A stretch of 62,295 nt of DNA from an uncultured Bacteroidales bacterium (lineage in GTDB: Bacteria > Bacteroidota > Bacteroidia > Bacteroidales > FEN-979): assembly GCA_903916595.1 (NCBI GenBank), contig CAIWXI010000080.1, forward strand, positions 1 through 62,295, in the 5' to 3' direction. Position 1 is the first letter of the stretch. Every line of letters starts with the position of its first letter. The notes under the pieces were generated by a model. That model worked only from the letters and a program-made list of their open reading frames with translations. It was not told where the DNA came from and searched no databases. This document shows positions 1 through 8,259 of this stretch, in pieces. A program made the translations under genes and the position numbers.

Positions 1-836
1 ATAAACAGCATATCTTTTCCTTCATGCACTTCTTTTTTCACATTTTCAAATCGCAAATTCCTGACATCCTGGTAACGAAGTCCTGTATAACAGGAAAATA
101 GAAATGACTTGCAGGCATTTGACTGGTACCCTTTCATCGTCCCGGATGCATATAGTTTCTCGATTCGGTTCAATTCATCAATATTTAAAAATTGGCGATT
201 CCCTGCTTTCTTCTGCAGCGGATAATAAATAAATGGATTTTCTTGGATTATTCCTTCGCGCTGAGCGCGTTTCAACATTGTCCGAACGAAAGATAAGGAT
301 TTATGGACTGTATTAACCTGATTCCCATTACTAACCATATTAGCATGATATCTACTGATAAAATCCCTTGTTATATCCGTAAATGATAGTTCCTGGGCAA
401 ATCTTTTCAATTTACTGATGTAGGAATTGTAACTGCGAATTGTTTCACTTGAAGCATTTTTATGCTTTAAGATCTCAATCTCATTTTCTGCGAAAGCATA
501 GAAGGATTTTGAAATCGGCTGATTTTTTCTAAACTCATTATCAAATTCTTTTATCGAAAAAGGTTTATCCTTTTTATCTCCCCACTGATAATCGAATATA
601 ATGTCGTTCGCTTTCTTTTCCCCTGCAGAAATATTTCTGTTAATTTTATCTACATCCTGCCAGGAGCAAGTCTTCATCCGGTTGTTTGCCGAATCCCAAT
701 ATTTTTTTGGTTCCAGAATTGAAACCCCCAGGGAATAATCCTTTTTCTTCCTTTCAACCCTTACGCGCAAGTATACGCCGATACTTCCGTTTTTCCGGGG
801 AGCTTCCTCACGTAAAAATATTTTAATGCTAGCCAT
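1..836 (-). CDS. Tyrosine recombinase (integrase), 3' part outside window
   Basis: The gene reads leftward from an ATG at 834-836 and is still open at base 1, giving 278 codons without a stop. The N-terminus (MASIKIFLREEAPRKNGSIG) and the first 90 residues look like the arm-binding domain of Bacteroidota integrases. Residues about 108-215 resemble the SAM-like core-binding domain, and the catalytic domain begins near residue 222. The motif TGLRYQDV places the first catalytic arginine at R254; the remaining catalytic residues (H-x-x-R, Y) would lie beyond the window. Such enzymes integrate and excise mobile elements at specific attachment sites. The start codon lies only about 150 bases from the 3' end of ssrA, a classic island target, so this is probably the integrase of an island extending to the left. 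Confidence 0.9.
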   Translation of the reverse strand, partial: MASIKIFLREEAPRKNGSIGVYLRVRVERKKKDYSLGVSILEPKKYWDSANNRMKTCSWQDVDKINRNISAGEKKANDIIFDYQWGDKKDKPFSIKEFDNEFRKNQPISKSFYAFAENEIEILKHKNASSETIRSYNSYISKLKRFAQELSFTDITRDFISRYHANMVSNGNQVNTVHKSLSFVRTMLKRAQREGIIQENPFIYYPLQKKAGNRQFLNIDELNRIEKLYASGTMKGYQSNACKSFLFSCYTGLRYQDVRNLRFENVKKEVHEGKDMLF

Positions 837-843
837 AGAAAAA

Positions 844-865
844 TGTGACACAATTGTGACACAAA
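844..865. repeat. 11-bp direct repeat upstream of integrase
   Basis: Two adjacent copies of TGTGACACAA followed by T or A (844-854 and 855-865) lie just upstream of the integrase start, with a weaker third AGTGCAA after them. The 11-base period is about one helical turn. They could be recombinase arm sites or an autoregulatory operator. This is inference from position. Confidence 0.5.
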
Positions 866-984
866 AGTGCAATTTTTTGCTAAATAGCGGACAAATGCCG
901 CATTTTATTTATTAACAGAAAAGCTTGGAAATCCTTGATTTTAATAAAAAAACGAAAGAAATCGTTTTATTTATTTTTAATAGG

Positions 985-1020
985 TAGTGGAGCTGGAGGG
1001 ATTCGAACCCTCGTCCAAAC
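985..1020. other. Probable attachment site at the 3' end of ssrA
   Basis: The tmRNA 3' acceptor and T-arm (reading GAGGGTTCGAATCCCTC on the minus strand) directly face the integrase gene. Integrases of this type commonly recombine in the 3' end of tRNA or tmRNA genes and regenerate it. The second att copy should lie left of the window. The exact crossover cannot be seen here. Confidence 0.5.
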
Positions 1021-1357
1021 AGGCAGCAGAACTGCTTTCTACATGCGTAGCCATCGGTTGGTTGTCGGGAGAAGGATGGCCCGAGGCAGGCCGGCCAAAA
1101 CCGTAGTTACCTTAATCTCGGATGTTCACCGGAACCTTGAACAACCTATCCCGTCATTTCTGATGCCTCTGTCGGAACGCCGTCGGGACGGGCTTTCCGG
1201 GAGACAAGGGGTGCTTGATCTCTAAGATCAGGCAGCCAGCCTGTAAGCGAAGTTATCGCCGTTTAATGTTTGTGCAGATTCGTATTTACGGGACTGATCC
1301 ACGAACTCCCGGCATGCTTACAATCCCACTTCCCCGCTGTCAAAACCGGTCAACCCC
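988..1357 (-). ncRNA. ssrA: tmRNA (transfer-messenger RNA)
   Basis: The mature 5' end GGGGTTGACCGGTTTTGACAG (from 1357 down) pairs with the 3' acceptor CAGCTCC plus discriminator A at 988. A T-arm GAGGGTTCGAATCCCTC precedes the acceptor. CCA is not encoded. The tag reading frame ends at the TGA at 1228-1230 and reads NGDNFAYRLAA, with the canonical hydrophobic AA end used for proteolysis of tagged proteins. tmRNA rescues ribosomes stalled on broken messages. The length (370 nt) and one-piece organisation are normal. The gene lies downstream of gpsA on the same strand and beside the integrase. Confidence 0.95.
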
Positions 1358-1383
1358 GTTTTTACTCAGGTCAATGAGCTCTG

Positions 1384-1391
1384 CAAAGATA
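1384..1391 (-). promoter_or_regulatory. ssrA promoter -7 box
   Basis: TATCTTTG on the minus strand fits the Bacteroidota -7 consensus TAnnTTTG and lies 26 bases before the mature tmRNA 5' end. No clear -33 TTG is present at the usual distance. That region is occupied by the ATGGTGAA repeat. Confidence 0.6.
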
Positions 1392-1399
1392 CGAAATAA

Positions 1400-1423
1400 A
1401 TGGTGAAATGGTGAAATGGTGAA
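1400..1423. repeat. 3-copy 8-bp tandem repeat (ATGGTGAA)
   Basis: Three perfect copies of ATGGTGAA lie between the gpsA stop codon and the ssrA -7 box. The same unit occurs 13 times at 11202-11305 and three times in inverted form at 11398-11421. Confidence 0.95.
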
Positions 1424-1431
1424 ATATCAGA

Positions 1432-2412
1432 TCACATCTCCAGCATCTTGCTTACAAAGTTCGCAATATCGTATTTCCGGGTAAGTACCTTGCACAGCTC
1501 GGCAATTATTGGAAATTGCTTGTCAACCGCTGTTTCCCTTGCGATTTTTTCATAAAAGACAGTAGTAGCTGTCTTGCCTTCAAGCACCAGTTCATGAGAG
1601 ACATGCTCGGTAAAGAAACCTTTTCCTATAAGCAGGCCCAGGGTACGGTTGCGGCTGAGATCATTGAGAGCTGTTAGCGTGAAATCCCCGTAACCACAGT
1701 ATTTATACATGGTTTCTTCTTTTCCGCCGAAAAACAGCATAATATTCATCATCTCCCTGAAGGCTCTGGTCAGGATCAAAAACCTCAGGTTGGGAGAATT
1801 AAACTGGGCATCAACGATACCAAGAACAATCGCATAAATGTTCTTCAGAATGCTTAGGAACTCAACCCCCCGCATATCATCAGAAAAATCGAGATAAACG
1901 GTTGATCCTTTAAACAAAGAAGATACCTGTGATGAAGTTTCCTTTTCCTCGCTGCCTAGTGTAAACCCTGTTGGGATACGGTTAATAATTTCCTTTGCAA
2001 AACTGGGACCTTTCAAGGTGCAAACGGGGTTCCTGAACTCCTTTTTAAGGCAATCCACCACTGTTTCTTCTCCATAACCGAAGCCTTTAGCCAGGTTTAC
2101 AAGTATCGCGTTTTCAGGAATGCTCTTACTGATTGATCTGAGATAATCGAGCATAATCACCGAAGGAATTGCGAGAAAGATTACCATCGCCCCACTCATC
2201 ACACTCACATCGGTTGTTGCCTTAAGGTCCTGGTGAAGATGATGCCCGGGGAAATACCTTGCATTAATATGCTGTTCATTGATAGACCGTACAACGTTTT
2301 CTTCAATAGACAAAAGCACGATTTCGCCCGAACTGTTTTCCGATAAAATATTTCCCAGGGCAGTCCCTATGGTTCCTGCTCCTATAATAATTATTTTTTT
2401 CTTTTCTTCCAT
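1432..2412 (-). CDS. gpsA: Glycerol-3-phosphate dehydrogenase [NAD(P)+]
   Basis: This cytosolic enzyme interconverts dihydroxyacetone phosphate and sn-glycerol 3-phosphate, supplying the backbone for phospholipids. The 326-residue length is normal. The N-terminal Rossmann motif is GAGTIGTALG (residues about 11-20). LVNLAKGFG and LKGPSFAKE match the conserved core before the C-terminal helical domain, which contains the conserved YKYCGYGDFTLT segment. The start lies 9 bases after the stop of the sensor-kinase gene, so the two are probably co-transcribed. The C-terminal half differs somewhat from the E. coli type, but the catalytic lysine region appears intact. Confidence 0.9.
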   Translation of the reverse strand: MEEKKKIIIIGAGTIGTALGNILSENSSGEIVLLSIEENVVRSINEQHINARYFPGHHLHQDLKATTDVSVMSGAMVIFLAIPSVIMLDYLRSISKSIPENAILVNLAKGFGYGEETVVDCLKKEFRNPVCTLKGPSFAKEIINRIPTGFTLGSEEKETSSQVSSLFKGSTVYLDFSDDMRGVEFLSILKNIYAIVLGIVDAQFNSPNLRFLILTRAFREMMNIMLFFGGKEETMYKYCGYGDFTLTALNDLSRNRTLGLLIGKGFFTEHVSHELVLEGKTATTVFYEKIARETAVDKQFPIIAELCKVLTRKYDIANFVSKMLEM

Positions 2413-2421
2413 TCTGTTCTG

Positions 2422-4818
2422 TCAGTTATATTCTTTTGGAAAGGCAGCAAAACGTATTGTGAATGAAGCGCCTGGCTGACGCCGTATCTCATATTGGGCT
2501 TCAAGCTGTTCAATAAGGATTTTGATGATCTGCGAACCGGTCGAAACGCAATTCTCAAGCGAAAAATCTTCCTTAAGACCCACTCCGTTATCCCTCACAT
2601 TCAGAAGATAGAAAAGCGATTCCAGGCCTTGCTCAGAATCCTGTCTTTCATTATCGAGGTGAAGGTCGATATATACATCACCCTTTGCATTATCGGGGAA
2701 GGCGTATTTAAACGCATTGGTGAGAAGTTCATTCACAATAAGACCAAGTGGAAGAGCAATTTCAATTCTCGCGGCACATTCCTGAACCGAAGTGTGAATG
2801 CTGATATTAGGCTTGCTGAAAGCGCTGCTGATAATGCTTGCTAAGCGATGAAGATAGGAGTCCAGGGGAATAGCATCAAGGCTTTGATTACTGTATAACT
2901 GTTCATGCACCAGCGACATCGTCCTTACCCTGAGCTGAAGGTCGATCAGCGGCATGTCAAGTGAACCTGACTTTGAAAGCTGCCTTTGCAGTTCCATCAG
3001 GCTTATCAGTATGGCAAAATTGTTCTTTACCCGGTGATGTATTTCGTACAGCAATATTTCTTTTTGCCTTTCATTTTCCGACAACTGCTTTTCAAAATTC
3101 ATACGGTCGGAAATATCCCTTACAACCGTCACAAGTTCATTCACCTCCCCCGAGATCGGGTCAAACATCGGATTGATACGGTTTTCAACCCAGAAAGAGG
3201 AGCCGGACTTCTTTCTGGCCTTGTAAATCAGGGTTTGAGGGGCTTTCCGCAGAAGAATAGATCCAAGGGAAGCCCGTATCTCTTTCCTGTAGGCAAGGTC
3301 TACTACTTCGAATGAATCGGGCCTGGTCAGAAGTTCCTCTTCAGTATAGCCATACATGGAAAAACAACTTGGCGAAATAAATTTTCTTTTAAGATTCTTG
3401 TCGAACATCGAGATAACATCAGGAGAATGTTCGGCCAGGAATCGGTAAAGATTCTCACTTTCATTTAAACTCTTTTCCGCTTCCATTGTTTCCCTTATTT
3501 CTTTCTCAAGCTTGAGATTCAGCGCCTGCAATTCCTTTTCCGATCTCTGGGTTCTCCCCGTCAGCACATGCACAATAATACCGACAACAAGAAAGAGAAA
3601 AAGAAGTATTAAAATAAATAGCAGTTGCAGCCTGTGATTTCGCAAGGCAAGCCTTTGTTCTTCATTTTGCCGGAGAAGAAGGTTGTGAGTATTTTCGATT
3701 TCATGAACAAGGTGCTCAGTCTCAAGGGACCGCAGAGCGACCTTGTTCCTGTCTTGCAAAATATTCATATGCCTGGAAAAATATTCCTGATTATGCAAAA
3801 GGCTTAAGCTGTAGTTTTTTTGCAGCTGATAGCAATCGGCAAGCAATCCATGAGCTTCTTCTATATAAAGATTACGTTTCTCGGCAAGGCCTCGTTTTAG
3901 GCCAAGATTGAGAAAATGAATGGCTGAATCGTACCGGCCAACTTCCATATAAGACCCACCTAAATTTATGATCGATGATGTGACCAGTGATTGCATGTCG
4001 GCAAGCAATCTTTCGTTGTAAGCTTTTTTGTTATATTCCAATGCGAATCGTTTGTTCCCCAAGACAGAATATGCATGAGCAATTCTTGTATTGAGAACGC
4101 TTAATTCAGATAAGTTATTAAGCTGTCCGAATATACCAGCGGATTTTTTGTAAAGAAAAATTGCCCTTCTCAATTGCTTAAGTTTAATAAATGCGTCCCC
4201 GGCCAGTTTGTATGCCATTCCCTCTAAGTGTAAGTTTTTATTGCGCAGGCTATACCCGGCAGAGCGGTAGGCAAATCTAACGGCATCATCATACCGGCCT
4301 TTTCCCATCTCCACCATGCCCCTGGAATGATAAATCTGTGATGGATTATCGGGATTAGCAGAACCTGGAACAAGAAGTTCGGCGTTGTTAAGGTATTGTT
4401 CGGCTTTAATAGGATCTTTGAGCGTTAAGAACAAGTCCATAACCGAAAGATTCACCATGATTTGATGGTCCACATCTTTCAAAGCAAGATAAGTATCAAG
4501 GCTTTTAAGAAAATAATCCAGGGCTGCAGGGTAGTTGTCCTGGCCCAGGTTGCATAATGCAAGATAATATAAAGCAAGAGCCTGGCCTTGCTCATAACGG
4601 CAGCTTTTTGCCAGAAAATAGCTTTGACTTGCCAATGATTTAGCATGGAAAACATTTTCGGTATGAATTTGGAAAGCAAGCTTATTCAGGGAATCGACTT
4701 GCCTGATGATGGCAGGAAGCTCTGGTTTGTCTTCCGTAGCCTCAGCGTGTTCCCCGGCAAAGCAGAAGAGCAGGAGAATAATGAAAAGCCTTATGGATGG
4801 TTCAATCCGAAGCATCAT
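2422..4818 (-). CDS. TPR-PAS sensor histidine kinase (HisKA_2 type)
   Basis: This is a 798-residue membrane sensor kinase. A signal sequence (residues 1-27) is followed by a periplasmic tetratricopeptide region (about 35-370), a transmembrane helix near 400-420, a coiled coil, a PAS domain (about 460-575) and a HisKA_2 dimerisation domain. Its HHRVKNN motif puts the likely phospho-accepting histidine at H594. The ATPase domain has the N-box NELLTNAFKYAF and the G-box DNGVGL. HisKA_2 kinases with TPR sensors are common in Bacteroidota and usually signal to a LytTR or LuxR-type regulator; none is encoded nearby. The start codon directly follows the stop of the methyltransferase gene, with no gap between them. 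Confidence 0.9.
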   Translation of the reverse strand: MMLRIEPSIRLFIILLLFCFAGEHAEATEDKPELPAIIRQVDSLNKLAFQIHTENVFHAKSLASQSYFLAKSCRYEQGQALALYYLALCNLGQDNYPAALDYFLKSLDTYLALKDVDHQIMVNLSVMDLFLTLKDPIKAEQYLNNAELLVPGSANPDNPSQIYHSRGMVEMGKGRYDDAVRFAYRSAGYSLRNKNLHLEGMAYKLAGDAFIKLKQLRRAIFLYKKSAGIFGQLNNLSELSVLNTRIAHAYSVLGNKRFALEYNKKAYNERLLADMQSLVTSSIINLGGSYMEVGRYDSAIHFLNLGLKRGLAEKRNLYIEEAHGLLADCYQLQKNYSLSLLHNQEYFSRHMNILQDRNKVALRSLETEHLVHEIENTHNLLLRQNEEQRLALRNHRLQLLFILILLFLFLVVGIIVHVLTGRTQRSEKELQALNLKLEKEIRETMEAEKSLNESENLYRFLAEHSPDVISMFDKNLKRKFISPSCFSMYGYTEEELLTRPDSFEVVDLAYRKEIRASLGSILLRKAPQTLIYKARKKSGSSFWVENRINPMFDPISGEVNELVTVVRDISDRMNFEKQLSENERQKEILLYEIHHRVKNNFAILISLMELQRQLSKSGSLDMPLIDLQLRVRTMSLVHEQLYSNQSLDAIPLDSYLHRLASIISSAFSKPNISIHTSVQECAARIEIALPLGLIVNELLTNAFKYAFPDNAKGDVYIDLHLDNERQDSEQGLESLFYLLNVRDNGVGLKEDFSLENCVSTGSQIIKILIEQLEAQYEIRRQPGASFTIRFAAFPKEYN

Positions 4819-5592
4819 TTATTTTTTTCTGTATATACCGATCAGGTAACTGCTGATAAAAGCCGAATTGAACTTTCTTAAACCCCGGAACCTGAAAGAA
4901 AACAATACGGTAAATACCTGGATCTTAAAATAGACCAGGCGGTTGAACAGGCTCTTGTTTTCAAGCTTCTTCATATTCAGTGGTTCAAACCCTCCGATGT
5001 AGGCCCGGTACAGAGTTTCCAGCCCGAACTTCTTTTCAAATTCGCTCCAGGTGCTCAGATCCATGATCCTGAGGTTATGGGTCGTATACATCGATGGAGC
5101 CAGATGTTTCAATACCAGATGATAGATCCCCGAGTAATTCGGGACTCCAAGCAATAAAATGCCACCGGGCCTGACCAGTTTAAGGTGGCTTTCCACAACC
5201 GGAACAGGATCATCAAAGTGCTCGATGAAACCGAGGGAAAAAACAATGTCGAATAATGGCAGGTCTGAATTATCGGCGAAAAGATCCCGTTCGTAAACCT
5301 GCACTTTATAACCGGCTTTGGAAAAAGTTTCGAGGGTCTGCTCATTCCCGGCACTGGAATAGTCGAGGGAATACCCCTCATAACCGAAACGCCTCACCAG
5401 ATATAGCAGGTATTCGCCTTTTGCACCACCGATCTCCAGAACTTTAAGTCCCTTTTCAGCAGGGAGATGCTGGTCAAAAGCCTTCAGTATCTCCTGAACA
5501 CAAAGGCTTGGTCTTTTGTTTTTCTTCTTGTCTGTATCGGTTTCCCAATAGGTCTCCCAGAAGTTTCTGCCGGTGAGTTTCTCAGTGCTCAT
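4819..5592 (-). CDS. SAM-dependent class I methyltransferase
   Basis: This 257-residue protein has a class I methyltransferase fold. Motif I is VLEIGGAKGEYL (residues about 50-61), followed by DIVFSLGFIEHF (about 114-125) and VRPGGILLLGVPNYSG. The C-terminal 60 residues are basic and hydrophobic, suggesting membrane association. The substrate cannot be told from sequence. It may modify a lipid, quinone or glycan, and it lies divergently from a nucleotide-sugar cassette, which slightly favours a surface-glycan role. Its stop abuts the start of the downstream kinase gene. Confidence 0.8.
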   Translation of the reverse strand: MSTEKLTGRNFWETYWETDTDKKKNKRPSLCVQEILKAFDQHLPAEKGLKVLEIGGAKGEYLLYLVRRFGYEGYSLDYSSAGNEQTLETFSKAGYKVQVYERDLFADNSDLPLFDIVFSLGFIEHFDDPVPVVESHLKLVRPGGILLLGVPNYSGIYHLVLKHLAPSMYTTHNLRIMDLSTWSEFEKKFGLETLYRAYIGGFEPLNMKKLENKSLFNRLVYFKIQVFTVLFSFRFRGLRKFNSAFISSYLIGIYRKK

Positions 5593-5625
5593 TTACTGCG
5601 GATGTGGTTGATGATATTGATCAGA

Positions 5626-5633
5626 CAAAGTTA
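5626..5633 (-). promoter_or_regulatory. Promoter -7 box for the methyltransferase-kinase-gpsA operon
   Basis: TAACTTTG on the minus strand (TAnnTTTG consensus) lies 34 bases before the methyltransferase start. It sits back to back with the promoter of the sugar cassette. Confidence 0.5.
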
Positions 5634-5672
5634 GAAAAATATGGGGTGTTGCAGATGTCTTGTCTTTATTCT

Positions 5673-5680
5673 TAATTTTG
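5673..5680 (+). promoter_or_regulatory. Promoter -7 box for the nucleotide-sugar cassette
   Basis: TAATTTTG at 5673-5680 with a TTG at 5649-5651 (21-base spacing) fits the Bacteroidota promoter. It lies 18 bases before the ATG at 5699 and supports that start over the upstream in-frame ATG at 5660. Confidence 0.6.
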
Positions 5681-5698
5681 TCGGGAATTCGTAATTAT

Positions 5699-6697
5699 AT
5701 GGAAGTTAAAAACACGAAAGTCCTCGTAACCGGAGCCGGAGGCTTTATTGCCAGTCACCTCGTTGAGGAATTGCTTAAAAGAAACTGCGATGTCACTGCC
5801 CTGGTTCATTATAATTCCTTTAACCGTTGGGGATGGCTGGATTATTTCCCCGGGAACCTGAAAAAAAAACTGAATGTTTTCAGCGGAGATATCCGGGATC
5901 CAAACGGTGTGCGTGAAGCTATGAACGGATGCGAAATCGTGTTTCACCTCGCGGCCCTGATCGGAATTCCTTATTCCTATCATTCTCCCGATGTTTATAT
6001 CGACACCAATATCAAGGGGACTCTGAATATTCTACAGGCAGCCCGGCAGCTGGGGGTAACAAAAATAATTCATACCTCCACTTCTGAGGTTTACGGAACA
6101 GCTCAGTTTGTTCCGATTACTGAAGAACACCCCATAAACCCTCAATCGCCTTATGCAGCTTCAAAGGCTGGAGCCGATTTCCTTGCTCTCACTTTTTACC
6201 GTTCCTTTCAAACCCCGGTTATCGTGGTGAGGCCTTTCAATACCTACGGCCCACGGCAATCGGCCAGGGCTATCATACCTACTGTCATCACACAGATCCT
6301 TGCAGGGAAGCAAGAGATCTCTCTGGGTTCTCTCACACCTACAAGAGACCTGAATTTTGTGAAAGACACCGCGAACGGCTTTGTCAAAGCGGCCGAAAGC
6401 GATACGGCTATGGGGGAAGTGGTAAATCTGGGGAGCAATTATGAAATTTCAATCGGTGACCTGGTACAAAAGATAGCAGGCATTATGGGTAAAACCATTG
6501 ATGTTGGAATGACATCAGAAAGACTGCGGCCTGAAAAATCAGAGGTGGAAAGGCTTTGGGCCGATAACCGTAAAGCAAAATCACTCCTGGGCTGGGCGCC
6601 TGAATATAACCTGGATCAGGGTCTTCAGGAAACAATCGCCTGGTTCAAAGCACCCGGAAATATGCAGTTCTATAAACCCGATCTTTATACTATTTAA
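5699..6697 (+). CDS. NAD-dependent sugar-nucleotide 4,6-dehydratase (LegB-like)
   Basis: This 332-residue extended short-chain dehydrogenase has the NAD-binding motif VTGAGGFIASH (residues about 9-19), a TSTSEVYG active-site segment and the Y-x3-K pair in SPYAASKAGAD (Y152, K156). The early motif YNSFNRWGWLDY is characteristic of the LegB/GDP-GlcNAc 4,6-dehydratase group. The enzyme would make a 4-keto-6-deoxy sugar nucleotide. The ATG at 5699 is preferred because the promoter box ends at 5680 and the Rossmann motif follows directly. The next gene begins 6 bases downstream, so the three sugar genes form one operon. The exact substrate is unknown. Confidence 0.85.
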   Translation: MEVKNTKVLVTGAGGFIASHLVEELLKRNCDVTALVHYNSFNRWGWLDYFPGNLKKKLNVFSGDIRDPNGVREAMNGCEIVFHLAALIGIPYSYHSPDVYIDTNIKGTLNILQAARQLGVTKIIHTSTSEVYGTAQFVPITEEHPINPQSPYAASKAGADFLALTFYRSFQTPVIVVRPFNTYGPRQSARAIIPTVITQILAGKQEISLGSLTPTRDLNFVKDTANGFVKAAESDTAMGEVVNLGSNYEISIGDLVQKIAGIMGKTIDVGMTSERLRPEKSEVERLWADNRKAKSLLGWAPEYNLDQGLQETIAWFKAPGNMQFYKPDLYTI

Positions 6698-6703
6698 CCT
6701 GAA

Positions 6704-7405
6704 ATGAAGGCTGTTATTCTTGCCGGCGGAAAAGGTACACGGCTAAAGCCCTATACCACGGTAATCCCGAAACCACTGGTTCCCGTGGGAGAAAGGGCCA
6801 TCATCGACATTCTGATCACAAGGCTTGTGAAATGCGGGGTTGATGAGGTTTATATCTGCCTGAACCATTTTGCCGAAATCATCATGGCATACCTGGGCAA
6901 CGGGTCTAAATTTGGTATTAAAATAAATTACTCACTCGAAGAAGAACCCCTGGGCACAGTAGCTCCCATCGGGCTGATACCGAACCTGCCTGACGATTTT
7001 CTGGTCATGAACGGCGACTTGCTCACCGACCTTGATTTCAGAGAATTGTTTTCGGTACATACTGCTCAAAATGGTCTGCTCACGGTTTCTACGTATCACC
7101 GTACAACAAAAATTGATTTTGGAGTGCTTGAGCTTGACCCGGTAGATAATAAAGTTACCGGGTTCCGCGAAAAACCGGAGTATTCGTTTAATGTAAGCAT
7201 GGGGGTCTATGCTATGAACCGCAGGGTTCTCGACCATGTTCCCCGGAACAAGCCCTATGGCTTTGATAATCTGATGCTCGGTCTTCTGGAAAAGAAAATC
7301 CCGATCAATGTATTTCCATACACCGGCTACTGGCTCGACATAGGCCGGCCCGATGATTATGAAAAAGCCAACGAAGACCTGATAAAACTGTCTTCCATCC
7401 TTTGA
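6704..7405 (+). CDS. Sugar-phosphate nucleotidyltransferase
   Basis: A 233-residue enzyme of the NTP_transferase family. The signature LAGGKGTRLKPYTTVIPKPL (residues 6-25) binds the nucleotide, and VMNGDLLTDLDF carries the metal-binding aspartate. The C-terminal YWLDIGRPDDYEKANED is typical of mannose- or glucose-1-phosphate guanylyl/thymidylyl-transferases of the short type. It probably activates the sugar phosphate used by the neighbouring dehydratase and reductase. The base (GTP, CTP or TTP) cannot be assigned. Its stop overlaps the start of the next gene. Confidence 0.85.
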   Translation: MKAVILAGGKGTRLKPYTTVIPKPLVPVGERAIIDILITRLVKCGVDEVYICLNHFAEIIMAYLGNGSKFGIKINYSLEEEPLGTVAPIGLIPNLPDDFLVMNGDLLTDLDFRELFSVHTAQNGLLTVSTYHRTTKIDFGVLELDPVDNKVTGFREKPEYSFNVSMGVYAMNRRVLDHVPRNKPYGFDNLMLGLLEKKIPINVFPYTGYWLDIGRPDDYEKANEDLIKLSSIL

Positions 7406-8259
7406 GAAAAATTCTGGTTACCGGTTCCGATGGGTTCATCGGCAGAGCTGTAGTAAAACGGCTGAAGGCCGAAGGCTTTGATGTTGAAGGACTGGATCTT
7501 ACTCAGGGTGATATCACTCAGGTTACGTGTTTTGACCGGTACCTGGAAAAAAACTATTTTCATGTGATCCATCTGGCTGGTAAAACCTTTGTCCCCGATA
7601 GCTGGAAAGATCCGGCATCCTTTTACAGGATCAACCTCACAGGGACTGTCAATGTGCTTGAATTTTGCCGTAAAACCGGAGCCGGACTTACATATATCAG
7701 CTCGTATCTGTACGGTTCGCCCGAATACCTGCCGGTAGATGAGAATCATCCGGTTAAATCCTATAACCCATACAGCCATAGCAAACTTCTGGCCGATAAT
7801 ACCTGCCAGTTCTACGCCCTGAATTTTAAACTCAGGATCTCCGTTCTGAGGCCCTTTAACGCATACGGACCCGGCCAGTCTGCCCAATTCCTTATTCCCG
7901 AGATCATTGAGATGGTGAATAACCCGTCAATTCCGGAAGTTCAGGTGATGGACCTGAGGCCAAAACGGGACTATGTATTTATTGATGACCTGGTGGATGC
8001 GATTTTCAGGACGATCGAAGGAGAACCCGGTATATATAATGTGGGCAGCGGGCAATCGGTGAGCGTGGAAGACCTGATTAAAACCGTGATGAGCCTGAGT
8101 GGTATTACCAAGCCTTACAAAGCAAAGGGAGCAGAACGGCAAAATGAAATTTTCGATCTTTACGCGGGGATAGACCGGATCAGGCTGGCCCTGGGATGGC
8201 AACCGAAAACCACGCTCAAAGAAGGCCTCGGCAAATGCATTAATCCCTCAAAGCTTTAA
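7402..8259 (+). CDS. NAD-dependent epimerase/reductase (extended SDR)
   Basis: This 285-residue protein has the Rossmann motif VTGSDGFIGRAV near the N-terminus, SSYLYGS in the active site and Y-x3-K in YNPYSHSKLLAD. It starts with TTG at 7402, overlapping the upstream TGA stop by two bases, so translation is probably coupled. It resembles GDP-6-deoxy-hexose reductases and UDP-sugar epimerases and could complete the conversion begun by the 4,6-dehydratase. Its 3' end overlaps nadC, encoded on the other strand, by 20 bases. Which 4-keto group it reduces or epimerises is unknown. Confidence 0.85.
   Translation: MRKILVTGSDGFIGRAVVKRLKAEGFDVEGLDLTQGDITQVTCFDRYLEKNYFHVIHLAGKTFVPDSWKDPASFYRINLTGTVNVLEFCRKTGAGLTYISSYLYGSPEYLPVDENHPVKSYNPYSHSKLLADNTCQFYALNFKLRISVLRPFNAYGPGQSAQFLIPEIIEMVNNPSIPEVQVMDLRPKRDYVFIDDLVDAIFRTIEGEPGIYNVGSGQSVSVEDLIKTVMSLSGITKPYKAKGAERQNEIFDLYAGIDRIRLALGWQPKTTLKEGLGKCINPSKL

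Noticed and set aside
935-1406. Two small plus-strand open frames
   Set aside because: They lie across the tmRNA gene on the opposite strand and have no promoter or family resemblance.
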